From Deinococcus ficus (GTDB lineage Bacteria > Deinococcota > Deinococci > Deinococcales > Deinococcaceae): a stretch of DNA of 64,000 bases. The notes below the pieces were generated by a model. The model searched no databases, was not told the origin of the DNA, and worked only from the letters and a program-made list of their open reading frames with translations. A program made the translations under genes and the position numbers. The stretch spans positions 558,001 to 622,000 of the forward strand of contig NZ_CP021082.1 of the NCBI RefSeq assembly GCF_003444775.1, written 5' to 3'. Positions 27,788 through 35,912 of the stretch are shown piece by piece; within the stretch, counting starts at the first letter, position 1; every line of letters starts with the position of its first letter.

Positions 27788-29908
27788 TCAGGGCGTCTGC
27801 ACGGTCAGGGACTGATTCGGACTGAAATCCCAGGTTCGGATGTTGCGGCTGACGTACTTGGTGCCGTTGCCGTTCAGGCCGGTCAGGTACACCGTCCCGC
27901 CGTTCTGGGAGGTGATCGTCAGCGTCCGGGCAGCGCGGTTCCACACGGCGCTGGTGCTGCTCTTGGCGTACGACGTGCGGCGCTGCACGAAGGTGCCCAG
28001 CTGGTCCCAGGTGAGCGTGTTCAGGGTCAGGCTGCTGTACTGGCTGTACTTGGTGAGGACGGCGTTCATCCAGTCCGAGGCGACGCTGCGGCCCGGGGTG
28101 TGTTCGCGCAGGTTGGCGGTGTGCATGTAATGCGGGAAAGGGGCGCCCGAGAGCATGTGACTGACTGCCAGGTCGCTTTCCTTGTCCAGGATCTCCTGGT
28201 AGCTCAGGGCGTGATCCCAGTACGCGCGGGTGCCGCCCGGTCCGTACACGCGATTGTACGACGCGGTGATCTCCTCCGGGGTGGTGGCGTAGTAGAAGAT
28301 GTTCGTCGGCCAGCGCGGAACGAGCAGGATGGCTCTGTTCAGCGGGTGGCGCACCCCGCAGGCGGAGCAGCCGGGATCCCACTGGCCGTCCACCGAGTGG
28401 TTCGAGGCCACGTAGGCGACGTTGGCGTCCACGGCTGCGCGCAGGAACGCCGTGTTCGACGCTTCCAGCCCGTAATTGGTCTTGTCGCCGTCCCCGGCCG
28501 GGTTGTAGTACCCCAGTCCGGACATGTCCCCGGTCACCAGGCCGCGTTTGCTCATGACCAGACCCAGTTTCGAGCCGATGTTCCTGTTGTTGGCTATCTG
28601 CTGGTAAGCGCCGCTGTAGGAGATGAAATCCATGTAGAGGTGATCGCGGGTGTGGTTCACCCAGTCGAACGTGCCTGCCAGGCACCGGCTCACGCTGGTC
28701 AACGGATCAACGCTGGGCGCCGCGGGGTCGCAGCTGACGGGCGCATTGATGTTCGCGCCTCCCCCGTTGAAGACCATGGCGAAGCGGAAGGCGCGGGCCA
28801 CGTCGTACGTGCTCTGAAGCGCAGTCTGCTGGTCCCGCACGGCCAGGGCATCCCGCGCGGACATGCGGAAGGCGTCAGGCCGAATATCGCCGGTCGCGGC
28901 GTCGTAATGGTCGTTTGGGAGGAACCAGTCGTCGACGTCCAGCTGGTTGTACCGCTGGTAGTTGCCCAGGTACAGGCCGCGCGTGACCCACTGCACCACC
29001 GGGTCTTCCAGCAGCTGGCTATGCAGGAAAAATTCGTTGTGGGACATGGTGAGCGCCATCTTCTCGCGGCCGTCCGTGCCGACGGACGTCGCGGCAAACA
29101 CCCGGGCGGGGTTGCCGGCGCTCACCAGCACCGGCTGAACGCTGCTCAGTCCGGCCCATTCGCTCTGCGGGGCCACGCTGGCGGGGTAGTTCCAGGCGTC
29201 GCGCACCGGGATCACCGCGCCGCTCCTCAGGCCAGCCGTGACAGTCTGCCCACCGGCCGGGGTCACGTCTGCGCTGTCGGACGCGGTGCCGTCACTGCGC
29301 AGTCCGTAATCCTCGGGCCAGTAGCTGGGGTAGGTGTACAGCGCGACCTGCCGCACCCGGTAGGTCTTCTCGTACTGCCACAGCAGCGACCATTCATTGG
29401 GTTCCAGAGCGCTGGCCAAGCCGGCCGGCCCCTGATACAGCAGCGCGTTACTGGTCAGGATCACACCCTGGTACCGGCCAGCGCCGTTTGCCGGGTCAAT
29501 CAGGGTTTCCTCAGTCAGAGCTGTCACCGTGGCGTCCACGACATCGAAGGGAATGCCGGCGTGTTCCAGCATGTCGCGCGCAGTCCCCAGGCTGTAGTCC
29601 TTCATTCCAGCTGTGAGGATGAGCATGCGCAGCTTGACCAGGTTTGGGTTGGTGGTGATCGCCATGGACCGCAGGGAGGCGTCCGGAATGCGGGGCCCGC
29701 GGTAATCCGGCAGGGGCTGCAGCGCCGGACGGGCAGGCAGAGCCGGCGCTGTCAGCTGCAGGTGCGTGTCCGGCCGGGCGGCGAGTTGACCATTCGGGGC
29801 GTCGCCGGCTTCTGGCGCGGCCTCCACTGGAGCGGCAGGGGGGGCGCCACATCCACCCAGAAGGGCGGCCGTGAGCAGAAGCAGGGGCAGGGAAAATCGC
29901 GTTTTCAT
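27788..29908 (-). CDS. Agd3-like polysaccharide deacetylase lipoprotein
   Basis: The product is 706 residues with signal peptide and lipobox LLGGC (Cys about 20). It resembles Aspergillus Agd3 (CBM87 plus CE18): an N-terminal binding region, then a deacetylase barrel with the metal/acid motif LDVDDWFLPND, the His motif FDWVNHTRDHLYMDF and the late strand FYYATTPEEITASYNRVYG. A distal beta-rich tail (WNRAARTLTITSQNGGTVYL) may bind glycan. It would remove acetyl groups from N-acetylgalactosamine polymer outside the cell. Context with two GH114 genes and a PelF-type transferase supports this. Confidence 0.8.
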   Translation of the reverse strand: MKTRFSLPLLLLTAALLGGCGAPPAAPVEAAPEAGDAPNGQLAARPDTHLQLTAPALPARPALQPLPDYRGPRIPDASLRSMAITTNPNLVKLRMLILTAGMKDYSLGTARDMLEHAGIPFDVVDATVTALTEETLIDPANGAGRYQGVILTSNALLYQGPAGLASALEPNEWSLLWQYEKTYRVRQVALYTYPSYWPEDYGLRSDGTASDSADVTPAGGQTVTAGLRSGAVIPVRDAWNYPASVAPQSEWAGLSSVQPVLVSAGNPARVFAATSVGTDGREKMALTMSHNEFFLHSQLLEDPVVQWVTRGLYLGNYQRYNQLDVDDWFLPNDHYDAATGDIRPDAFRMSARDALAVRDQQTALQSTYDVARAFRFAMVFNGGGANINAPVSCDPAAPSVDPLTSVSRCLAGTFDWVNHTRDHLYMDFISYSGAYQQIANNRNIGSKLGLVMSKRGLVTGDMSGLGYYNPAGDGDKTNYGLEASNTAFLRAAVDANVAYVASNHSVDGQWDPGCSACGVRHPLNRAILLVPRWPTNIFYYATTPEEITASYNRVYGPGGTRAYWDHALSYQEILDKESDLAVSHMLSGAPFPHYMHTANLREHTPGRSVASDWMNAVLTKYSQYSSLTLNTLTWDQLGTFVQRRTSYAKSSTSAVWNRAARTLTITSQNGGTVYLTGLNGNGTKYVSRNIRTWDFSPNQSLTVQTP

Positions 29909-29932
29909 GGCAGTCTCCTCCAGGGGGGGAAT

Positions 29933-30859
29933 TCAGGCGGCAGGGGGCGGGCGGTGCACGTCCGGACGAACTGACGGCTCCAGCAGCCCGCAGCGCGTGG
30001 CGCGCCACAGCTCGCCCAAGGCCTCATCAAGGGAAGTCGCGGGCAACCAGCCCAGGGTGCGCAGGCGGCCGGTGTCGGCCCACTGGCGGGACACACTCGC
30101 GGACCGCCCGGATCCGGCCGCGTCCTCGCGCACCTCACCGGTGAATCCGCTCAGGCGGGCGAGGGTCTGCACGATTTCCCGTACCGGTCGACCCTCGCCG
30201 CGGCCGACATTCAGCACTGCCGGAGCGTCGGCGCGGCGCAGGACGGTCAGCACGGCGCGGGCCACGTCGCTCGCCGCAATGAAGTCCCGTTCGGCACTCA
30301 GGTTCCCGAATGTCACGGTCGGCCCGCCTGTGGACACCGCCTCCCGGAACTGCCGCGCCGCGCGGCCGGCGACGGTGTTCGCGGCCTGACCCGCCCCGAC
30401 CGGATTGAACGGCCGCAGCACGACGCGGGCCAGCCGGGTTGGCGCGGAGAGCAGAACCTGCGTGCCGCGCAGTTTGGATGCCCCGTACAGACTGGCCGGC
30501 CGGGTGGGTGCGTCCTCGTGGGGGCGTAGTGGGCCCGGGCCGTATTCGGCCGCCGATCCCAGGTGAATGATCCGGGGTGGGGCGCGCAGGCCCAGGACAG
30601 CCTGCACGAGACCCCCGACCAGGGCCGTGTTGGCGCAGTGCAGGTCCTCCAGGGTGCCGTCGGTGCAGCCGGCGCAGTTCACGATGACGTCCGGGCGCGT
30701 GGCGTCCAGCAGCCCGGTCCACTCGGCCGGTGAGGCGCGTCCCAGATCCAGGTCACGCTGCCTGGGTGCCGTGCGGACCTGCAGGTCCGGCTGGTCGCGC
30801 AGCAGTGCGTTCACATGCCGGCCCAGAAACCCGGCCGCGCCGAGAATCAGGACGCGCAT
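29933..30859 (-). CDS. NAD-dependent epimerase/reductase (short-chain, extended type)
   Basis: The product is a 308-residue Rossmann enzyme: MRVLILGAAGFLGRHV (GxxGxxG), LGSAAEYGPG and the catalytic YGASK (Tyr-x-x-x-Lys). It resembles NDP-4-keto-6-deoxysugar reductases, which would follow the 4,6-dehydratase encoded two genes upstream. It overlaps the nucleotidyltransferase gene by 13 bases, so the pair is coupled. Confidence 0.85.
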   Translation of the reverse strand: MRVLILGAAGFLGRHVNALLRDQPDLQVRTAPRQRDLDLGRASPAEWTGLLDATRPDVIVNCAGCTDGTLEDLHCANTALVGGLVQAVLGLRAPPRIIHLGSAAEYGPGPLRPHEDAPTRPASLYGASKLRGTQVLLSAPTRLARVVLRPFNPVGAGQAANTVAGRAARQFREAVSTGGPTVTFGNLSAERDFIAASDVARAVLTVLRRADAPAVLNVGRGEGRPVREIVQTLARLSGFTGEVREDAAGSGRSASVSRQWADTGRLRTLGWLPATSLDEALGELWRATRCGLLEPSVRPDVHRPPPAA

Positions 30860-31608
30860 GCCGCACCCTCCGGGAGAAGGGTCAGGGCCACCTGCTGCGG
30901 GCGCGGCAGCAGCCGGCTTTCGAGCTCGGAGAACTCCGCGTTGGCCCGGTCGTAATCCTCAGGCCGGCCGATATCCAGCCAGTACCCGCTGAACGGGTAG
31001 GTGGCGGGGCGGTTGTTCTGGGCGAGCAGGTCGTAGATCAGGACGTCCATCCCCAGCGGGTAGCCGGGTTCGTAGCGGCGCAGCGTCTCGCGGCTCAGGG
31101 CGTAGACGCCCATGCTGACGTTGAAGTTCAGCACGGGTTTCTCCCGGAAGGCCATGATGTGACCCTGCTCGACGTCCAGAACGCCAAACTCACTGCTGAT
31201 CTGCCGGGCGTACGTGGCGACCGTCAGCGGCGCGCCGCTGCGCCCGTGCACCTGGTAGAGGTCCGCGAAATCGATGTCGGTCAGGACGTCACCGTTCATC
31301 ATCAGGAAATGCTCCGGCAGGGAGTCCAGGACCGGCAGCAGTGGACCCACGGTGCCCAGCGGGTGGTCCTCGCTGACGTACTCGACGTGCAGCCCGAAGC
31401 GGCTGCCGTCGCCGATGAACGCCCGCACCAGGCCGCCCATGTGCCCGATCGCCAGCGTGACTGTTTCCACCCCCCGGTACTGCAGCTGCGTGAGGAGGAT
31501 CTCCAGGATCGAGTAGCGGCTGCCGATCGGCACCAGCGGTTTGGGGACGCAGGTGGTGTAGGGGTGCAGCCTGGTGCCTTTGCCTCCGGCGAGAATCACT
31601 GCGTGCAT
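30847..31608 (-). CDS. Sugar-1-phosphate nucleotidyltransferase
   Basis: The product is a 253-residue GT-A-like nucleotidyltransferase with the signature AVILAGGKGTRLHPYTTCVP, PKPLVPIG, the metal motif NGDVLTDIDF and the YWLDIGRPEDYDRANAEF tail. It activates a hexose phosphate to an NDP-sugar for the exopolysaccharide. The choice of nucleotide (dTDP, UDP, GDP or CDP) cannot be read from the sequence. Confidence 0.88.
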   Translation of the reverse strand: MHAVILAGGKGTRLHPYTTCVPKPLVPIGSRYSILEILLTQLQYRGVETVTLAIGHMGGLVRAFIGDGSRFGLHVEYVSEDHPLGTVGPLLPVLDSLPEHFLMMNGDVLTDIDFADLYQVHGRSGAPLTVATYARQISSEFGVLDVEQGHIMAFREKPVLNFNVSMGVYALSRETLRRYEPGYPLGMDVLIYDLLAQNNRPATYPFSGYWLDIGRPEDYDRANAEFSELESRLLPRPQQVALTLLPEGAACAS

Positions 31609-31644
31609 GGGAACCTCCAGAACTGGTGGGGCGGGGGCCGGGCG

Positions 31645-32637
31645 TCAGACGTTGTACAGACCGGTCTTGTAGCGCGCGAGGTTCTGCGGGCGATGGAACC
31701 AGTCCACGGTGCGGCCCAGACCCTCGCGCAGGGAGTGATTCGGCCGCCAGGCAGTCGCGCGGCGCAGTTCACTGCTGTCACACACCAGGCGCCGTACCTC
31801 GGACCCGGGGGGGCGCAGGCGGGCCGGTTCACGGCGCACCTGCACGGGCCGGTTCATCACCTCGGCAATGACTTCCACCAGCTGCCCGATGCTGATCTCC
31901 CGACCATTCCCGGCGTTCAGCGTGCAGCCCAGCACCTCGGGACCGGCCTTGCCGACGGCCAGGAATGCCTGAGCGGTGTCCTCCACGAACGTGAAGTCGC
32001 GGGTGGGCGTCAGGTCCCCGAGTTGCACGGCCGCACGGGCTGCGGTGAGCTGCGCGATGATGTTCGAGATCACGGCGCGCGCCGACTGCCGCGGGCCGTA
32101 GGTGTTGAAGGGCCGCAGCGTCACGACCGGCAGGCCGAAACTCAAGTGGTAACTCTGCGCGAGGTGATCGGCGGCGGCCTTGGACGCCGCGTAGGGCGAC
32201 TGCGGGTGCAGCGGGTGACTTTCCTGGATCGGCACGGTCTGAGCGGTGCCGTACACCTCGCTGGTGGACGTGTGGATCACCCGTGGCGTCCCAAGCTGCC
32301 GGGCCGCCTCCAGGACGTTCAGCGTGCCGTTGACGTTCGTTTCGATGTACGACCGAGGTGCCTGGTACGAGTAGGGGATGGCGATCAACGCGGCGAGGTG
32401 GTACACCGCCTGCGTGCCGTCCATCAGCGACCGGACTGAACCGGGGTCGCGGACGTCTCCGGGGCACACCTCGACCTGTCCCATGATGTCCGGCGTGAGG
32501 GTCTCCAGCCACCCCCACGAGTTGAAGGAGTTGTACTGCACCATGGCGCGCACGGTCTGGCCGTCGCGCACAAGGGCCTCGACGAGGTGAGAGCCGATGA
32601 AGCCTTCGGCGCCGGTCACGGAAACGGTGGGCTGCAT
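31645..32637 (-). CDS. legB: NDP-sugar 4,6-dehydratase (LegB-like)
   Basis: The product is a 330-residue extended SDR. The N-terminus VTGAEGFIGSHLVEAL and the following YNSFNSWGWLETL are characteristic of the LegB group. Catalytic residues: Ser/Thr in TSTSEVYG and Tyr-Lys in SPYAASKAAADHL. It makes a 4-keto-6-deoxy NDP-sugar. The ATG at 32637 is chosen because the Rossmann fold begins directly after it; the frame stays open far upstream, but that part overlaps the membrane-protein gene. Confidence 0.88.
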   Translation of the reverse strand: MQPTVSVTGAEGFIGSHLVEALVRDGQTVRAMVQYNSFNSWGWLETLTPDIMGQVEVCPGDVRDPGSVRSLMDGTQAVYHLAALIAIPYSYQAPRSYIETNVNGTLNVLEAARQLGTPRVIHTSTSEVYGTAQTVPIQESHPLHPQSPYAASKAAADHLAQSYHLSFGLPVVTLRPFNTYGPRQSARAVISNIIAQLTAARAAVQLGDLTPTRDFTFVEDTAQAFLAVGKAGPEVLGCTLNAGNGREISIGQLVEVIAEVMNRPVQVRREPARLRPPGSEVRRLVCDSSELRRATAWRPNHSLREGLGRTVDWFHRPQNLARYKTGLYNV

Positions 32638-32699
32638 GCTGTCCTCCTGCGGTGAGAGTGGCCTGGGGTCCGGTGTGCCAGCGGGCGCGTAGGCGCCGG

Positions 32700-34094
32700 T
32701 CAGAGGTAGGTGTGCGGGTGCAGCAGGGCGCGGTGGACGCCGGCGGCCATCACGAGCACGGGCAGCGCGGCAGCCAGGACCGCGCCGTACGGCAGGGTCA
32801 CGAGTGGACTGAGGAGCGCCGCGATGCCCAGCACCCACGCGGCCAGCGCCCACCAGGGCGCGCCGGCGGTGGCGCTCAGCGTGCCGAACATCAGGGCCGA
32901 GCCGTACAGCAGGGCCGGAAGGATCAACAGCAGCAGGGCCTGTGGCTGTTGCAGGGTATCCGGGCGGCTCAGGCCAACACTCACGAGCAGCAGGGTGAGC
33001 AGGGCGGCCGCGTAGACGATCAGGGAGCGCAGGGCGGTGCGCCAGGCCCGGCGGCGCACGGCGGTCAGGGAGTGATGCTGCGCGGCGTGGCGGCGCAGGG
33101 CGCGGAAGGTGAATTCCGCCAGGACTTCCATGATCCCCAGGCTCAGGATCACCGGCAACAGCAGAGGCAGCGCCCCCTGCGCCCAGCCGGGGACGCCAGG
33201 AGCTACGCCCCAGGTGAGCGCCACGAACCCGGCGCACGCCCAGGCGGACAGGGCGTTCCCGCTCACCGCTGGCCATCCCGGGGCCGGCAGCACCGGTCCG
33301 GCAGGTCCGGGGCGGTGCAGGAACAGCGCGGCCCCGGGCAGGGCCGCCGCGCTCAGGACCGCGCCCAGGGCCAGACCCGGCTGGAACGGGTGACCTGCGG
33401 CCTGCGCGAGCAGGCCGGCGCACGCCGGCAGGTAGGCCAGGACCGCCAACGGCACCAGGCGCAGGATGAGCAGGGCGCTGCTCGCGCAGAGAACCGCTGC
33501 GGTGAACGCGGTGATGAGGGCGCAGCTCAGCACGTCGGCCAGGGTCGATCCCGACTGGAGGGCGCTGAGCGCCGCTCCGGCCAGGGCGCCGAATGGCACG
33601 ACACCCAGGGTCGCCCGCTGCACGAAGCGCCGCTGCGCCGCGCCGCTGAGGCGGTAGCCGGTCACCGCGAAACCCTGGCTCCATCCCCAGGCGAGCATCA
33701 CGGCGGCGGTCAGTGCGTGGGACAGGCCGCGCGGAGCGCCGGCCGGCAAGGTCGCGAGCAGCGACACGGTGAGGGCCATGGCGGCGCCCGGCAGGGCGTA
33801 CACGACGCCGCGCAGGAGGCCGGTCCAGGCCACTGGCGGGGCGGTTGCGCCCTCGACGTGCCTCGCCGTGGTGGCCAGAGCGGCCTGGGCGCGGAACAGC
33901 TGATCGGCGTAAGCGAAGACGCTGGGCTCGCCATACTGCTGACGGGCGAGGACGTCCGTGAGGCCCTCGGCTTCCAGCCGGGCGGCCAGTTCGTCCGGGT
34001 GCAGCGCGGGTTGCGTCACTGGGAGATGGGCCTGGACATCCGTGCAGGTGGGCCGCGCACTGATCAGGGCAGGCCGGGAGCTCGGGGCGCCCAT
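32700..34094 (-). CDS. Polytopic membrane protein of the polysaccharide cluster
   Basis: The product is 464 residues. A hydrophilic N-terminal segment of about 80 residues (HPDELAARLEAEGLTDVLA and QYGEPSVFAYADQLFRAQ) precedes about 12 hydrophobic helices. The position right after the PelF-type transferase, with AGGAGG upstream of its ATG, matches the place of PelG, the MOP-type exporter partner, in Pel operons. I do not see PelG sequence signatures, so this is only a functional guess: lipid-free polymer export or a flippase. The middle basic loop RALRRHAAQHHSLTAVRRR is a possible cytosolic contact. Confidence 0.7.
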   Translation of the reverse strand: MGAPSSRPALISARPTCTDVQAHLPVTQPALHPDELAARLEAEGLTDVLARQQYGEPSVFAYADQLFRAQAALATTARHVEGATAPPVAWTGLLRGVVYALPGAAMALTVSLLATLPAGAPRGLSHALTAAVMLAWGWSQGFAVTGYRLSGAAQRRFVQRATLGVVPFGALAGAALSALQSGSTLADVLSCALITAFTAAVLCASSALLILRLVPLAVLAYLPACAGLLAQAAGHPFQPGLALGAVLSAAALPGAALFLHRPGPAGPVLPAPGWPAVSGNALSAWACAGFVALTWGVAPGVPGWAQGALPLLLPVILSLGIMEVLAEFTFRALRRHAAQHHSLTAVRRRAWRTALRSLIVYAAALLTLLLVSVGLSRPDTLQQPQALLLLILPALLYGSALMFGTLSATAGAPWWALAAWVLGIAALLSPLVTLPYGAVLAAALPVLVMAAGVHRALLHPHTYL

Positions 34095-34095
34095 G

Positions 34096-35592
34096 TCAAC
34101 TGCCTCCTGCTGGCCCGGCGAGCGGAAGTGATCGTACCGGCGCAAGGGCGGCGCGCCGGGTGATGCGGGTGTACACCCCCCGGTACGCCTCCGTGCACTG
34201 GCTGACAGTAAACAGTGAGAGCACCCGGTCACGGGCCTGACGGCCCAGGCGGCGGCGCAGGCGGGTATCGCGGAGCAGCTCGTTGCACGCGTCAGCGAAC
34301 GCTTCAGGGTCGCGGGCAGGCACCACGATGCCCGTGTCGCCGACGGCTTCGCTGACGCCGCCGACATCCGTGGCCACCACCGGCCGGCCCGTCGCCATGC
34401 CTTCGAGCACGGTGTAGGGAAAGCCCTCGGAAATGCTCGACAGGGCGACCACATGCCCGGAGTGGTAGGCGTCCACCACCGACGGCACCCTTCCCTCGAA
34501 TGTGGCGTGATCCTCCAGGCCGAGGTCTTGGACCAGGGTCCGGCAGGCCTGAGCGTAGGCTTCGTTTCCACGGGGGACCGGTCCGTACAGCCGCAGTCGG
34601 GCACCCGGGACTCGGCGCTGCGTCAGGGCGTGCGCGTGAATCAGGGTGCTCAGGTCCTTGAGCGGATCGATTCTGCCCACCCAGGCCACAGTGGGTTCTT
34701 TCGGATCGGTGTCGCCAGCAGGAAAGGCGCTGGGTTCAATGCCGTTGCGAATGGGCTGAATCCGGGTGGGGTCGGCGCCCAGGCGCAGCTGCCAGCGCAC
34801 GTTGAAGTTCGAGGCGGGGGAGATGACATCCGCCTGGTCGTACGCGGCGCGGGTCAGATGGTCGTAGAAGCGCAGCAGGAACGCCCGGGTGGCGCCCGAA
34901 AGGTATGGACTGGGCGGTGCGAGATACCGTTCTCGGAGGTAGATGCCGTGCTCCGTCAGGATGAATGGTGTGCCGTACAGGGCCTTGGTAGCGATGGCGG
35001 GCAGGACGGACAGTCCGTTGCTGACGGCGTGCGTGAGCTGACAGCCGGGAAGGGGGTGCGCCAGGGGGCGCAGGAGGTTCATCAGCCACAGGCTTGCGTG
35101 CAGCGCGTCGCGTAGAGTGGGGCGCGGCAGATCGCCGGGCTGCGGCTCCTCACCGGTTCGCCGGGCATGGGCGTGCCAGAGGTCCAGGATCAGCGCGACA
35201 TTCGCCGGGTCAGCGAGTGCGGCGTCCAGAGGCAGATGTTGTGCGAGGTGGGCGAGTTCCACGAGGGCGTGGGTGAAATATTGGTTGGCGTCCTGCACAG
35301 GGGACCGGGTGACCAGACTCTCAACCAGCTGTGCGTACAGAGCGTCGAAGGTCCGCCGCTGGGCGGGCCGAAGCCGGCCAGGACGGGGGGCCGTCCAGAG
35401 TGAAACCAGACTCAACTGCCGTACGTTGCCCGGCAAGGTCAGTGAGGCAGGGGGCGTCTCGGCGGTGCCCAGGGCCATGACGTGATAGTTGATGTCGTTC
35501 AGGCCGCGAATGAGCTGATCGCACCAGACGCTCACGCCGCCGCTCTCAAGCGGGTACGTGCCTTCGGTGATCAGCGCTGCTGTGATGGTCAT
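34096..35592 (-). CDS. pelF: PelF-type GT4 glycosyltransferase
   Basis: The product is a 498-residue cytosolic GT-B transferase. The N-terminus EGTYPLESGGVSVWCDQLIR is the DUF3492/PelF signature (GTxPxxxGGVSxWxxxLI). The C-terminal donor site reads VAWVGRIDPLKDL, RLYGPVPRGNE and SSISEGFPYTVLEGMATGRP, with the E-x7-E motif. PelF polymerises the Pel backbone from a UDP-HexNAc sugar. It ends one base before the start of the membrane protein and begins 27 bases after the small coiled-coil gene. Confidence 0.9.
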   Translation of the reverse strand: MTITAALITEGTYPLESGGVSVWCDQLIRGLNDINYHVMALGTAETPPASLTLPGNVRQLSLVSLWTAPRPGRLRPAQRRTFDALYAQLVESLVTRSPVQDANQYFTHALVELAHLAQHLPLDAALADPANVALILDLWHAHARRTGEEPQPGDLPRPTLRDALHASLWLMNLLRPLAHPLPGCQLTHAVSNGLSVLPAIATKALYGTPFILTEHGIYLRERYLAPPSPYLSGATRAFLLRFYDHLTRAAYDQADVISPASNFNVRWQLRLGADPTRIQPIRNGIEPSAFPAGDTDPKEPTVAWVGRIDPLKDLSTLIHAHALTQRRVPGARLRLYGPVPRGNEAYAQACRTLVQDLGLEDHATFEGRVPSVVDAYHSGHVVALSSISEGFPYTVLEGMATGRPVVATDVGGVSEAVGDTGIVVPARDPEAFADACNELLRDTRLRRRLGRQARDRVLSLFTVSQCTEAYRGVYTRITRRAALAPVRSLPLAGPAGGS

Positions 35593-35618
35593 CGGGACCG
35601 CCTTCCCTGCTGGGCTGT

Positions 35619-35804
35619 TCAGTAGTCGATGTGGAGATCGCGGGAAGGGTGACGGCGCGGCCGGGTGAGTTCCTCCAGTGCCGCCAGTCGTTTTTCCAGG
35701 CGAGCGATGCTGTCCAGCAGAGCCGTGATGTTTGCCGCCGGATCTGGTTCACGATCTGGAATGCAGGCGGCCTGGGTCCGAAGGGGTGAAGCCGGTGCGG
35801 ACAT
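35619..35804 (-). CDS. Small coiled-coil protein at the head of the polysaccharide genes
   Basis: The product is 61 residues, with ALLDSIARLEKRLAALEEL forming a clear heptad helix and a basic tail ending DLHIDY. A very strong AAGGAGG lies ahead of the ATG at 35804, which makes it a real gene although short. It sits between the regulator and pelF in the same direction. It could be a scaffold or regulator of the synthase; the sequence says nothing more. Confidence 0.72.
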   Translation of the reverse strand: MSAPASPLRTQAACIPDREPDPAANITALLDSIARLEKRLAALEELTRPRRHPSRDLHIDY

Positions 35805-35912
35805 AAACGGAACCTCCTTGGAAAGGGTGGGACGGACGGGCCAGATCAGAAGCACGAACGGACGCCCCTGGCGCCTTGAACGCACCAGGGAGGCCCGGGG
35901 CCCGGGTCGTCG

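Noticed and set aside
27647..29974. A 775-codon plus-strand frame opposite the Agd3-like gene
   Set aside because: It is a shadow of the minus-strand gene, which has a signal peptide and clear motifs; the plus-strand product has none.
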